A stretch of DNA of 64,000 nucleotides, taken from assembly GCF_000716445.1 (NCBI RefSeq), contig NZ_JNWK01000004.1:124001-188000 (forward strand), written 5' to 3'. Below the pieces are notes generated by a model. It made no database searches. It saw nothing but the letters and a program-made list of their open reading frames with translations, and was not told the DNA's origin. A program made the position numbers and the translations under genes. This DNA comes from Streptomyces wedmorensis. GTDB lineage: Bacteria; Actinomycetota; Actinomycetes; Streptomycetales; Streptomycetaceae. Positions 43,033 to 51,805 of the stretch are shown piece after piece (position 1 is the stretch's first letter; each line of letters opens with the position of its first letter).

Positions 43033-43763
43033 GCCTCGGCCACCTGGCCCGACAGGAGCGAGTCGGCGTCGCTGCGCACGGTCTGGTCGACGATGGCGCC
43101 GTCCCGGAGGAACACGACGCGGTCGGCCCAGGCCGCGAACCGCGGCTCGTGGGTGACGAGGACGCCGGCGGCGCCCGCGTCACAGCGCGAACGGAGCAGG
43201 GCGAGCACGGACTCCCCGGTCTCGGAGTCGAGGGCGCCGGTCGGCTCGTCGGCGAGGACGAGCCGACGGTCGCCGACGAGGGCGCGGGCGATGGCCACCC
43301 GCTGCTGCTGGCCGCCCGACATCTCGTCGGGGAAGCGGTCGGCGAGGTGGCCGAGTCCCATCTCCTCCAGCGCGGCCACGGCCTCGACGCGGGCCTTGCG
43401 GGCGGAGGTCCCGTCCAGCTCGCGGGGCAGGGCCACGTTCTCGGCCGCGGTCAGGGCCGGGATGAGGTTGTAGTCCTGGAAGACGTAGCCGATGCTGCGG
43501 CGGCGCAGGGCGGCGAGCTCCTTGACGCTCGCGGCGGTGATGTCGGTGTCCTCGACGATCACCCGGCCCGAGCTGGGGGTGTCGAGACCGCCCGCGATGG
43601 TGAGCAGGGTGGACTTCCCGGAGCCGGACGGCCCCATGACGGCGACGAGTTCGCCCGGGTACACGGCGAGGTCGATCCCGCGCAGTGCGTGCACCTCGGT
43701 GGCGCCCGAGCCGTGGACACGGGTCAGGTTCTGGAGTTGCAGCACGGGCTGCTGTGTGGACAT
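43029..43763 (-). CDS. ABC transporter ATP-binding protein (LolD/MacB type)
   Basis: 244 residues. Walker A GPSGSGKST (about 39-47), signature MSGGQQQRVAIARAL (about 148), Walker B LVLADEPTGALDSE and H-loop VTHEPRF. LolD/MacB-type ATPase for the adjoining permease. ATG 43763. Confidence 0.94.
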   Translation of the reverse strand: MSTQQPVLQLQNLTRVHGSGATEVHALRGIDLAVYPGELVAVMGPSGSGKSTLLTIAGGLDTPSSGRVIVEDTDITAASVKELAALRRRSIGYVFQDYNLIPALTAAENVALPRELDGTSARKARVEAVAALEEMGLGHLADRFPDEMSGGQQQRVAIARALVGDRRLVLADEPTGALDSETGESVLALLRSRCDAGAAGVLVTHEPRFAAWADRVVFLRDGAIVDQTVRSDADSLLSGQVAEA

Positions 43764-43863
43764 CGAGGGGTCCCCCCTTGGGACGTACGCGGCGGACTGC
43801 CGGGTACGGAGCGTGCGGTGGAAGGTGGTGCGTCAGCGGTACGGGCGGAGCGCGCGCGTGCGG

Positions 43864-44544
43864 TCAACGCGCCCCGGGCGTACCGGTGGTCGAGGTGTCA
43901 TGCGCCCGCGGCGCGGCGGAGACGGCCGGAGCCTCGGGGGCGGCGGCGGAGGCGCCGGGGACGGTCGGTGCCGCCGGGCCGGCCGGGGCCCCCGGCGCCG
44001 TCGCGGACAGCCGGATCAGCCGGGACTCGCAGTGGTCGAGCCAGCGGGCCTCGGCCTCGGTCTGGAAGATCAGCTGCTCCAGGACGAGCAGCCAGGCGAC
44101 GTCGTCGCGTTCCCGGGCGCCGCCGCGCTCGACGGCCGCGAGCGCCTGGGCCTTGAGCCGGGTGTAGTCCTGCATCGCCTTGACGGTGTGCCGGCGCTGG
44201 GACTGGATGACGTCGCGGATGTCGACGGACGGCGCGCCGACGGCCATGGCGAGCTTGATGGCCAGCTCGTCGCGGGCCGGGCTGGTGCGGTCCACCGGCT
44301 TCTCGAACCAGGTCCTGAGCTCGGTGCGACCGTCTTCGGTGATCGTGTAGAGCGCGTGCCCTGCCGCGTCCTCGCCGCTCTGGGCGACCATGCCGTCGCG
44401 CTCCAGACGGCTGAGCGTCGTGTAGACCTGGCCGACGTTGAGCGGCCAGGTGGCGCCGGTGCGGGACTCGAACTCCGTACGGAGCTGGGAGCCGTAGCGA
44501 GGGCCGCGTTCGAGGAGGGCGAGGAGCCCGTGGCGGATCGACAT
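43864..44544 (-). CDS. PadR-family regulator of the ABC exporter
   Basis: 226 residues from ATG 44544. PadR winged helix (about 1-85; HGLLALLERGPRYGSQLRTEF, VYTTLSRLERDGMV) and a C-terminal helical dimerisation part, then an Ala/Pro-rich tail of about 45 residues. Upstream of the ABC genes in the same direction (100-base gap). Promoter elements sit so close to the ATG that the mRNA is probably leaderless, with a palindrome across the start codon suggesting autorepression. Confidence 0.88.
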   Translation of the reverse strand: MSIRHGLLALLERGPRYGSQLRTEFESRTGATWPLNVGQVYTTLSRLERDGMVAQSGEDAAGHALYTITEDGRTELRTWFEKPVDRTSPARDELAIKLAMAVGAPSVDIRDVIQSQRRHTVKAMQDYTRLKAQALAAVERGGARERDDVAWLLVLEQLIFQTEAEARWLDHCESRLIRLSATAPGAPAGPAAPTVPGASAAAPEAPAVSAAPRAHDTSTTGTPGAR

Positions 44545-44580
44545 ACTCAGTATGTATACCGGGTATGCCGCCGCCGACAA
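44542..44580 (-). promoter_or_regulatory. Leaderless promoter and operator of the PadR gene
   Basis: TTGTCG (44575-44580) and TATACA (44553-44558) on the minus strand, 16-base spacer, with the ATG only eight bases after the -10. CATACTCAGTATG (44542-44554) is a perfect inverted repeat covering the start codon. Confidence 0.65.
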
Positions 44581-44629
44581 CCGTCCTGAGTGGGAAGCGG
44601 CGGGTCCGCCTCAAGGGGGACCCGGGCGC

Positions 44630-45400
44630 TCAGCGGCGGCGCATCCGCAGGCCGAGGAAGCCGATCCCGAGCCCCATCAGAGCCAGCCCCGCGCCCAGGG
44701 TGAGGACGGGAATCCGCTGGTCGGCAAGGGTGGGCGGGGTCTCGGCCGCCAGCCGGGAGCCCGCGGCGGGCAGGGTGGCCGGCACGGCCTCGGGCACCAC
44801 CGCGTCCTCCTCCCGTACCTCCTCGGGCTCCTCCTCCACGGCCTCCTCGCCGTCCGGCTCTGTAGCGGTTTCGGTACGAGAAGGATCCGGCGACGGAGCC
44901 GTGGCGCTCGCCGACGCGCTCTCGGAGCGGCCGGGGCGCTGCCGCCCCTCACCGGCCGGCCGGCCCGCCAGCGAGGCGGAGCCGCTGGGCGCCGGGGCGT
45001 CGCTGGGCCCGGCGCTCGGCCCGGCGCTCGGCCCGGCGCTCGGCCCGGCCGGGGACCCCGAAGCCGAACCGGCACCGGTACGGGTACCGGTCGGCGCGGG
45101 GGCCGGGGAAACGGGCTTCCCGGACCCTCCGGTGCGCCCCGGCGTGGCAGTGCCGGTGCCAGTGCCGGGACCCGTCGTGGGAGGGGTCGCGGAAGTCATG
45201 GAGGAAGAGGGGGAGACGGACGGCGCCGACGGGGTGGTGCCGGTCGGCGGCGGCGTCGGGGCGGTGGTGCTCACCGACGTGTGCGGTGGGTCCGCCGGGT
45301 TGGCGATGGGCGCGGCGTACAGGGCGCACGCACCGACGAACGCGCAGGTGAACGCGGGTCGGAGGGCCCGCGCCCGTGTCCTGCGGAGTGCTGGAGTCAC
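44630..45400 (-). CDS. Secreted Pro/Ala/Ser/Thr-rich protein with C-terminal membrane anchor
   Basis: 256 residues from GTG 45400 (GGGAGGGGG upstream). Signal-peptide-like N-terminus (about 10-35), a long low-complexity middle with PAGPSAGPS repeats, an acidic block EEAVEEEPEEVREEDA, and a C-terminal helix LTLGAGLALMGLGIGFLGL followed by RMRRR. This is a sortase-like layout without a clear LPxTG motif. Family not recognised. The repeats coincide with a 12-bp GCTCGGCCCGGC-type repeat near 45010-45045. Confidence 0.6.
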   Translation of the reverse strand: MTPALRRTRARALRPAFTCAFVGACALYAAPIANPADPPHTSVSTTAPTPPPTGTTPSAPSVSPSSSMTSATPPTTGPGTGTGTATPGRTGGSGKPVSPAPAPTGTRTGAGSASGSPAGPSAGPSAGPSAGPSDAPAPSGSASLAGRPAGEGRQRPGRSESASASATAPSPDPSRTETATEPDGEEAVEEEPEEVREEDAVVPEAVPATLPAAGSRLAAETPPTLADQRIPVLTLGAGLALMGLGIGFLGLRMRRR

Positions 45401-45490
45401 CGGGTGACCCCCTCCCGTGCAGAGCCGCCGAGGTAGTCGACTCAGCGTCACATGGCAGGAAGGTTCCGGCATCCGGGCGGAGGCAGCGGG

Positions 45491-45522
45491 CGTACGGCGA
45501 CGGCTTTCGCCGTCGCCGTACG
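45491..45522 (-). terminator. Terminator of the PASTA-kinase gene
   Basis: Perfect 14-bp stem CGTACGGCGACGGC (45491-45504) and 45509-45522 with TTTC tetraloop, just past the kinase stop. Confidence 0.85.
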
Positions 45523-45530
45523 ACGGTCGT

Positions 45531-47165
45531 CTACTGCGGCGGGTTGCCCGTCGAGACGCTGAGGGTGAACTCGGCGTCCTTGTCGGTGATGTCCTGGCCG
45601 GCCGGCGGGTACTGCTCCAGGACCGTGCCTTCGCCGTACGTGGACTCGTCCACCGGCGTCTGGGTCATGATCTTCCACCCGGCCGCCTGGACGCAGGCCT
45701 TCACCGACTGGATGTTCTTGTAGGTGAAGTTCGGGACCTCGAACTTGGAGGGGTCGTCGCTCGACTCGTCCGGCTGCGAGCATTCCTTCGGGTCGATCGT
45801 CTTGGTCAGGTCCGGACCCTTGTGGCCGGGCGCCGCCGTCTGGCTCTGCTGGGTGTCGGTCCCGCCGGTGCCGCCGGCCTCCGGGTCCTTGTCCTCGTCG
45901 AGGTTGAGCGCGACGAGGAGTCCGCCGACCGCGAGGAGGGCGACCGCGATCGCGCCCACGAGCACCGGGGTGTTCCGTCGGGAGCCGCCGCCGGACGGGG
46001 TGGGGGCGTACTGCGCGGGCGCCGGGGTGGGCGCGTACGGCGCGGGCGTCGGCACCGAGGCGTACGGCGCCGGCGTCGGGGCCTGCTGCGGGTAGCCGTA
46101 CGCGGGGCCCGGCGCCGGAGTGGTGGGGCCGTAGGGGCCGGGCTGCGGCGTCGGCGGCTGGTACGGCTGCTGCAGGCCGTGCGGGGTGGGCGGCGGGGTC
46201 TGACCGACCGGCGGGAAGACCGCCGAGCCGACGCCCGCGCCGCTGCTGACCGGACCGCCCTGGACGATCATCGGGGCACCGGTCTGGCCGGCCGCGAGCA
46301 CTCGCAGGCACTCGTCGCGCATCGCCGCCGCGCTCGGGAAGCGCTCGTTCGGGTTCTTCCGCAGCGCGCGGGCGACGAGCGCGTCCATCGCCGGCGTCAC
46401 CGCGCGGTTGACGGACGACGGGGCGACCGGCTCCTCCTGCACGTGCGCGTACGCGATGGCGAGGGGGGAGTCGGCGTCGAAGGGCAGACGGCCCGTCAGC
46501 AGCTGGAAGAGCATGATGCCGACCGAATAAAGGTCGGAGCGGGCGTCCACCGCGCGCCCGAGGGCCTGCTCGGGGGAGAGGTACTGCGGGGTGCCGACGA
46601 CCATGCCGGTCTGCGTCATCGAGGTGACCCCGGACTGCATGGCCCGCGCGATGCCGAAGTCCATGACCTTGACGACGCCGCGCTTGGTCGTCATCACGTT
46701 GCCGGGCTTGATGTCGCGGTGGACCAGGCCCATCTCGTGGCTGACCTCGAGGGCGGCCAGCACGTCGCCCGTCACCTTGAGCGCCTTGTCGGCGGGCATC
46801 GCGCCGTACTGCTGGATGTCCGAGGCGAGGACCGAGCCGAGCGGCTGGCCCTCCACGTACTCCATGACGATGTACGGCATGACGGCGCCGTCGAGGGTGT
46901 CCTCGCCGGTGTCGAAGACCGAGACGATGTTCGTGTGCGAAAGCTTCGCGACGGCCTGCGCCTCACGGCGGAAGCGCTCGCGGAAGGACTGCTCCCGGCC
47001 GAGTTCGGTGTGCAGCGTCTTGATCGCGACCTGGCGGTCGAGGGCGCTGTCGTAGGCCAGGTACACGGACGCCATGCCGCCCTCGCCGAGAAGATCGCGC
47101 AGCTGGTACCGGCCGCCCGCGACCGAACCGCCCGCATAGCGGCCCTGTGCGCCGTCCTGGCTCAT
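45531..47165 (-). CDS. Ser/Thr protein kinase with one PASTA domain
   Basis: 544 residues. Hanks-type kinase domain (about 20-280): GEGGMASVY loop, VAIK lysine, HRDIKPGNV catalytic loop, DFG, and TPQYLSPEQ activation segment with TSMTQTG phospho-sites. Pro/Tyr/Ala-rich juxtamembrane linker (about 300-395), one membrane helix (about 400-425), and a single extracellular PASTA domain (about 475-544), which usually senses cell-wall fragments. Divergent from a paralogous kinase lacking PASTA. Confidence 0.93.
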   Translation of the reverse strand: MSQDGAQGRYAGGSVAGGRYQLRDLLGEGGMASVYLAYDSALDRQVAIKTLHTELGREQSFRERFRREAQAVAKLSHTNIVSVFDTGEDTLDGAVMPYIVMEYVEGQPLGSVLASDIQQYGAMPADKALKVTGDVLAALEVSHEMGLVHRDIKPGNVMTTKRGVVKVMDFGIARAMQSGVTSMTQTGMVVGTPQYLSPEQALGRAVDARSDLYSVGIMLFQLLTGRLPFDADSPLAIAYAHVQEEPVAPSSVNRAVTPAMDALVARALRKNPNERFPSAAAMRDECLRVLAAGQTGAPMIVQGGPVSSGAGVGSAVFPPVGQTPPPTPHGLQQPYQPPTPQPGPYGPTTPAPGPAYGYPQQAPTPAPYASVPTPAPYAPTPAPAQYAPTPSGGGSRRNTPVLVGAIAVALLAVGGLLVALNLDEDKDPEAGGTGGTDTQQSQTAAPGHKGPDLTKTIDPKECSQPDESSDDPSKFEVPNFTYKNIQSVKACVQAAGWKIMTQTPVDESTYGEGTVLEQYPPAGQDITDKDAEFTLSVSTGNPPQ

Positions 47166-47440
47166 CTGTGCTTCCCCCTACGCGCGCGTGGCGGCGTTGA
47201 TCCGGATTTTCTCGGCCAAGTCTGCCCGAGGGCAGTGACACGTCAAGCCGGGTGCCCGTTCCGTGACCCTCCGCACAGGAACCCTCTCCGAAGCGTTTCG
47301 GCGGCGGCCGGACGACGTCACCGAATTTGCACAGGTGTACGGGGACGGGGTTGGATGGCCGGTCCATCTCGGACCGTGATGTCGTACGGAGCCTGTAGCG
47401 TGACGACTGGACACGGCACGACAGACGACGGCGAGGACTG
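47166..47440. promoter_or_regulatory. Divergent promoter region of the two Ser/Thr kinases
   Basis: 275 bases with no gene; must contain both promoters. No clear -35/-10 pair or operator could be picked out with confidence. Confidence 0.5.
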
Positions 47441-49042
47441 ATGGCACCCGAATCCGGAGCAGATGGCGGTGTGCCGGACGCGGCAGCGGAGTCCTGGGGC
47501 GTCGGCGGGGTCGTCGGTGACGGACGCTACCGCCTGACGCACCGTCTGGGCCGCGGCGGCATGGCGGAGGTCTTCGCCGCCGAGGACGTACGGCTCGGCC
47601 GCACGGTCGCGGTGAAGCTGCTCCGCGCCGACCTCGCCGAGGACCCGGTCTCCAAGGCCCGCTTCACGCGCGAGGCGCAGTCGGTCGCCGGCCTCAACCA
47701 CCACGCCATCGTCGCCGTGTACGACTCCGGCGAGGACCTGGTGTCCGGCCGGCCCGTGCCGTACATCGTGATGGAGCTCGTCGAGGGCCGCACCATCCGC
47801 GACCTGCTGCTCAGCGCCGAGGCGCCCGGGCCCGAGCAGGCCCTCATCATCGTCTCCGGCGTCCTGGAGGCGCTGGCCTACTCGCACCAGCACGGCATCG
47901 TGCACCGCGACATCAAGCCGGCGAACGTCATCATCACGCACACCGGCGCGGTGAAGGTCATGGACTTCGGCATCGCCCGTGCCCTGCACGGCGCGCAGTC
48001 GACGATGACCCAGACCGGCATGGTCATGGGCACCCCCCAGTACCTCTCCCCCGAGCAGGCGCTCGGCAAGGCCGTCGACCACCGCTCCGACCTGTACGCG
48101 ACGGGCTGCCTGCTCTACGAACTCCTCGCGCTGCGGCCCCCCTTCACCGGCGAGACGCCGCTCTCCGTCGTGTACCAGCACGTGCAGGACGCGCCGGTCC
48201 CGCCGTCCGAGGTCACCGCGGGGGTGCCGCCGGAGCTCGACGGGCTGGTGATGCGCTCCCTCGCGAAGGACCCGGACGACCGGTTCCAGAGCGCCGAGGA
48301 GATGCGCGGGCTCATCCAGTACGGCCTGCAGATGCTCCAGCAGCTCGGCGGCCACACCGGCACCTGGAACACCGGACCGGTCGACATGCACGACGGCGGA
48401 CGCACCCCCGCCGGCGGCATGGCCGCGACCACCGCGATGGGCCACCCCATGCACGGGGAGACCGCGCAGGGCCCGCTCCTCCCGCCGATGAACCCGGACG
48501 ACGGCGGGTACGGCGGTTACGACGGCGGCACGGGCGGCACCGGCGGCTACGGCCAGGACGGGTCGTACGGCTCGCAGGGCGGTGGCAACGGCGGCCGCGG
48601 CAAGCTGTGGCTGTTCGTCGCGCTCGCGCTGATCGCGGTCGTCGCCGGTGTCGTGTACGCGATCGACAAGGCCGCCGACAAGAACGGCGACGTGAAGACG
48701 CCGACGACCGTCAGCAACTCGCCGTCGACGGCCTCCGAGGAGCCCACGCCGTCGGAGGAGCCCACCGAGGAGCAGACGCAGGAGAGCACCTCGGACGGCG
48801 GCGCGACCCAGGAGCCGTGGAACCCGCCGACGACGCGCACGCCGACCGAGCCCACGGGCACGCCGACGACGGAACCGCCGACGGAACCGACCACGGAGCC
48901 GCCGACCGAGCCCACGGGCACGCCGACCGGCACGAGCGAGCCGCCGACCGACCCCACCACGGACCCGGGGACCGACCCCACCGACGACTCGGGCGGCGGC
49001 GGGAACCCGGGCACCCCTCCGTCGACCGGATCGGCCCGCTGA
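47441..49042 (+). CDS. Ser/Thr protein kinase with extracellular Thr/Pro-rich tail
   Basis: 533 residues. Kinase domain (about 26-290) with GRGGMAEVF, VAVK, HRDIKPANV, DFGIARA and GTPQYLSPEQ. A Gly-rich linker is followed by one helix (about 388-408, LWLFVALALIAVVAGVVYA) and an outside tail rich in TEPTGTPTTEPP repeats rather than PASTA. The Thr-Pro tail may be glycosylated or span the wall. Paralogue of the divergent PASTA kinase. Confidence 0.92.
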   Translation: MAPESGADGGVPDAAAESWGVGGVVGDGRYRLTHRLGRGGMAEVFAAEDVRLGRTVAVKLLRADLAEDPVSKARFTREAQSVAGLNHHAIVAVYDSGEDLVSGRPVPYIVMELVEGRTIRDLLLSAEAPGPEQALIIVSGVLEALAYSHQHGIVHRDIKPANVIITHTGAVKVMDFGIARALHGAQSTMTQTGMVMGTPQYLSPEQALGKAVDHRSDLYATGCLLYELLALRPPFTGETPLSVVYQHVQDAPVPPSEVTAGVPPELDGLVMRSLAKDPDDRFQSAEEMRGLIQYGLQMLQQLGGHTGTWNTGPVDMHDGGRTPAGGMAATTAMGHPMHGETAQGPLLPPMNPDDGGYGGYDGGTGGTGGYGQDGSYGSQGGGNGGRGKLWLFVALALIAVVAGVVYAIDKAADKNGDVKTPTTVSNSPSTASEEPTPSEEPTEEQTQESTSDGGATQEPWNPPTTRTPTEPTGTPTTEPPTEPTTEPPTEPTGTPTGTSEPPTDPTTDPGTDPTDDSGGGGNPGTPPSTGSAR

Positions 49043-49066
49043 CACGACCGCCCGCGGGCCCCGGCC

Positions 49067-50191
49067 TCAGCCGGCGAACGCGTCGCGCACCGCCTCGTAC
49101 TCACGGGTCCACCAGACCGCCAGGGCCGACACCGCAGGAAACTGCGGGTCGGCCCTTCGGTCGTGCAGCTGGTAGCGCCAGCGCAGCGTCCAGAAGTCGT
49201 TGAGCCGCTCCCACCACACCCGGTGCGCCGCCGTCGCGAGCTCGCCGCCGCAGGCACCGGTCGCCCGCCGGTACGCGCGCGCGTACGCCCGGACCTTCTC
49301 CAGGGCCAGCTCGCCCTCGGGCCGTACGAAGAAGATGGCGGCGGCCCTGACGGCCTCCTCGGCCCTGGGACGGACCCCGAGCCGGTCCCAGTCGACGATC
49401 GCGGCGGGCTCGGCGCCCCGGTAGAGCAGGTTCAGGGGGTGGAAGTCGCCGTGCACCCAGCCGGCGGCGGCGGCCGGCGGGGGCCGGTGGTGGGCGTGCT
49501 GGGCGAGCAGCCGGCGGCGCTCCCTGAGCCGGTGCTCGGCGAGCGCGTCGAAGCTGTCGCGCGGGCGGTGCGCGCGGGCGAGGCGGATGAGTTCGTCGAT
49601 GGCCCGGAAGGTGTCCTGGAGGTCGGCGCTGGCGCGGTCGTCGGAGTGGGGCGGGCCGGCCGGGCCGGAGGGTTCCATGACCCGGTCGAGGGCGATGTGG
49701 ACCTGTCCGAGCAGGGTGCCGAGGCGGCGGGAGCAGCCGGCGGTGAGCTGGGCGCCGTCGCGGTGGCGGCCGTCGATCCAGGGGTGCAGGGCGTAGCAGT
49801 GGCCGTCGACGACGGCGACCGTGCGGCCTTCGGCGTCGGCGAGCGGCGGGGCGACGGGCAGGCCGAGGGCGTGCAGGCGCTGGGTGGCGCGGTGCTGGCG
49901 GACGATGGTGGCGCGGTCGGCGGTGGGCGCGTCCAGGTGCTGTTTCAGGAAGTACGTGCCGCGCGTGGTGGTGAGGCGGAAGCCTCGGTTGAGCAGGCCC
50001 TCGGTGACGGGCACGCAGGCGAGGGGCTCTCCGGCGTGCCGGTGGCGGCGCAGCAGTGTGCGGACGGGCGGGGCACCCGCAGGACGCGCGTGCCGTCCGG
50101 CGGGCGGGGCACCGACGGGCCCGGGGGCCACCGGGCAGGTGCCTGCCGAGGCGTCGGGCGGCGCGGCGGGGTGTTCAGATGAGCGCGGCAC
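49067..50191 (-). CDS. Aminoglycoside-phosphotransferase-fold protein
   Basis: 374 residues from GTG; the first about 45 residues are low-complexity and the real start may be internal. APH/ChoK-type kinase: HGDFHPLNLLY (catalytic Asp, about 245) and IVDWDRLG (metal Asp, about 265). Substrate unknown; such genes mostly phosphorylate small molecules and need not confer resistance. Starts 15 bases after the split-barrel gene, likely the same transcript. Confidence 0.82.
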   Translation of the reverse strand: MPRSSEHPAAPPDASAGTCPVAPGPVGAPPAGRHARPAGAPPVRTLLRRHRHAGEPLACVPVTEGLLNRGFRLTTTRGTYFLKQHLDAPTADRATIVRQHRATQRLHALGLPVAPPLADAEGRTVAVVDGHCYALHPWIDGRHRDGAQLTAGCSRRLGTLLGQVHIALDRVMEPSGPAGPPHSDDRASADLQDTFRAIDELIRLARAHRPRDSFDALAEHRLRERRRLLAQHAHHRPPPAAAAGWVHGDFHPLNLLYRGAEPAAIVDWDRLGVRPRAEEAVRAAAIFFVRPEGELALEKVRAYARAYRRATGACGGELATAAHRVWWERLNDFWTLRWRYQLHDRRADPQFPAVSALAVWWTREYEAVRDAFAG

Positions 50192-50206
50192 CCGCCAGAT
50201 GTTAGA

Positions 50207-50659
50207 TCACGCTACGTGGTGGAGGTGTCGCCTTACGGAAGGGGTGGCGGCCCGGGCCGTCGGGGTCTCGCTCGTGTAGTCGAGCGCGTGCACCGTCACG
50301 AACTGCGGTTCGATGCGCATGAAGACCGGGACGAACGGTTCGCCGTCCACGGTCTCCGGTTCGGGCCCGAAGGCCGCGAGTTCCTCGGCGGTCGGCTCGA
50401 CGATCTCGGCGGTGCCGGTGAACTGCACGGACCAGAGGTTCTCGGACCCGGAGTTGAGGTTGTCCGCCCCGTACGCGACGACGCTGCCGTTGCAGGCACG
50501 GTGGTAGTCGAGCCCCTGGTGCATCCGGAGCAGGACGCGGCCGTCGGAAACGATGTGCCGTGCGGGGGCGACGAACGGCATCGCCCGCATGCTCGTCGCC
50601 ACTCGGCCGTAGGACACGCGGCGGAGCAGCTCGATGGCGCGGATCTCGTCGGTGGACAT
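50207..50659 (-). CDS. Pyridoxamine 5'-phosphate oxidase-like flavin-binding split-barrel protein
   Basis: 150 residues from ATG 50659. PNPOx-like split beta-barrel: ELLRRVSYGRVATS at the start, PFVAPARHIVSDGRVLLRMH, and NLWSVQFTGTAEIV. These proteins bind FMN, F420 or haem and many belong to hypoxia or redox regulons. A DosR-type palindrome about 60 bases upstream and the divergent-in-function DevR-like gene next door suggest hypoxic induction. Confidence 0.82.
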   Translation of the reverse strand: MSTDEIRAIELLRRVSYGRVATSMRAMPFVAPARHIVSDGRVLLRMHQGLDYHRACNGSVVAYGADNLNSGSENLWSVQFTGTAEIVEPTAEELAAFGPEPETVDGEPFVPVFMRIEPQFVTVHALDYTSETPTARAATPSVRRHLHHVA

Positions 50660-50718
50660 GGTTCCACTGTCCGCCACCGGCACCGTGTCGGGAAAGGGGC
50701 CCCTGCCCCGGTTCGGCG

Positions 50719-50732
50719 GGGACGTAGGTCCC
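50719..50732. promoter_or_regulatory. DosR/DevR-type box
   Basis: GGGACGTAGGTCCC, perfect GGGAC/GTCCC arms with four bases between, the spacing of the mycobacterial DosR box (GGGACTWWAGTCCC). Lies 60 bases upstream of the split-barrel gene and downstream of the response-regulator stop. Confidence 0.7.
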
Positions 50733-50801
50733 GAAAACGACCTGGGGCCCCGGTCTGGTCCGTACGGGTGAGGTACGAACCGGTCCGGAGCCGTGCGGAG
50801 G

Positions 50802-51461
50802 TCAGTGACGCTCGGCCTGGAGCCGTGCCACGTACGCGGCGGCCTGCGAGCGCCGCTCCATGCCCAGCTTCGACAGCAGGCTGGAGACGTAGTTCTTGAT
50901 GGTCTTCTCCGCGAGGTGGAGCCGCTCGCCGATCACCCGGTTGGTCAGGCCCTCGCCGATCAGGTCCAGGATCCTGCGCTCCTGCTCCGTCAGGTTGGCG
51001 AGCTTGTCGTCACCCTTGGGGTTGTTGCCGTCGCGCAGCCGCTCCAGGACGCGGGCGGTCGCCACCGGGTCGAGCAGCGACTTGCCGGCCGCCACGTCCC
51101 GCACGGCGTTCAGCAGTTCGTTGCCCCGGATGGCCTTGAGGACGTAACCCGAGGCCCCGGCCATGATCGCGTCGAAGAGCGCCTCGTCGTCGGCGTACGA
51201 CGTCAGCATCAGGCATTTGATCGACTCGTCGTGCGAGCGGATCTCGCGGCACACCTCCACGCCGCTGCCGTCGGGCAGCCGGACGTCGAGCACCGCGACG
51301 TCGGGGCGGGTCGCGGGGATCCTGACCAGCGCGTCCGCCGCCGTGCCGGCCTCGCCGACCACCTCGATGTCGTCCTCCACGGAGAGCAGCTCGTGGACGC
51401 CGCGCCGGACGACTTCATGGTCGTCCAGCAGAAATACCCGGATTTTTCCATCTTCGCGCAC
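50802..51461 (-). CDS. Orphan response regulator, DevR/DosR-like (NarL family)
   Basis: 219 residues. Receiver (about 7-125) with D13-D14 and phospho-acceptor D59 in AVLDVRLPDG, Lys in GYVLKAIRG; LuxR-type HTH (about 155-215). Whole-length similarity to M. tuberculosis DosR is plain: FLLDDHEVVRRG, SYADDEALFDAIMAGASGYV, GEGLTNRVIGERLHLAEKTIKNYVS and KLGMERRSQAA. No sensor kinase is adjacent. It likely binds the DosR-type box at 50719 and controls the neighbouring split-barrel gene. S. coelicolor has an orphan regulator next to its bkd genes (from memory). Confidence 0.88.
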   Translation of the reverse strand: MREDGKIRVFLLDDHEVVRRGVHELLSVEDDIEVVGEAGTAADALVRIPATRPDVAVLDVRLPDGSGVEVCREIRSHDESIKCLMLTSYADDEALFDAIMAGASGYVLKAIRGNELLNAVRDVAAGKSLLDPVATARVLERLRDGNNPKGDDKLANLTEQERRILDLIGEGLTNRVIGERLHLAEKTIKNYVSSLLSKLGMERRSQAAAYVARLQAERH

Positions 51462-51805
51462 GACGTCAGTCTCACATATTGGCTCTTCCCGCGCCCGGGG
51501 TGCGCGGGATAACGTGCCCGTTGTTCCGGCGGCCCCTTCAAGCCGCTGCCGACGCGCTGACCAGCCGCGCTTCCCGCTTTTCTCGATTTACTTGGAAATC
51601 CAAGCAAAATCGCAGGTCAAGTGGGGTTTCGCGGGAATGCTGCGCTGTGGGTAACGTGCCTATGACAGGGGCGCTCGCCGGGGCACCTGTCACGCCCGAC
51701 CCCGGCCGCGTCGCACCCACCCCGTGCGAAGGGTACGGATAAGGCGGAGAGCCGCACTGGCCTTACCGGCGAACCCGGGGGCCGGACCGACGGAGGAGCA
51801 CGCAC
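51462..51805. other. 344-bp divergent region between DevR-like regulator and bkd operon 2
   Basis: No gene seen. Unusually AT-rich core at 51575-51625 with the 14-bp palindrome CTTGGAAATCCAAG (51592-51605). TTTCGCGGG ... GGTAAC near 51620-51650 could be a rightward promoter but is weak. The last 30 bases carry GGAGGAG before the GTG at 51806. Confidence 0.5.
51592..51605. promoter_or_regulatory. AT-rich palindrome upstream of bkd operon 2
   Basis: CTTGGAAATCCAAG, perfect 6-bp arms around AA, standing out in high-GC DNA; candidate operator for an Lrp- or other family regulator. Confidence 0.5.

Noticed and set aside
40339..43473. 1044-codon plus-strand open frame
   Set aside because: Antisense shadow of the ABC permease and ATPase genes, whose motifs are unmistakable; long antisense frames are common in high-GC DNA.
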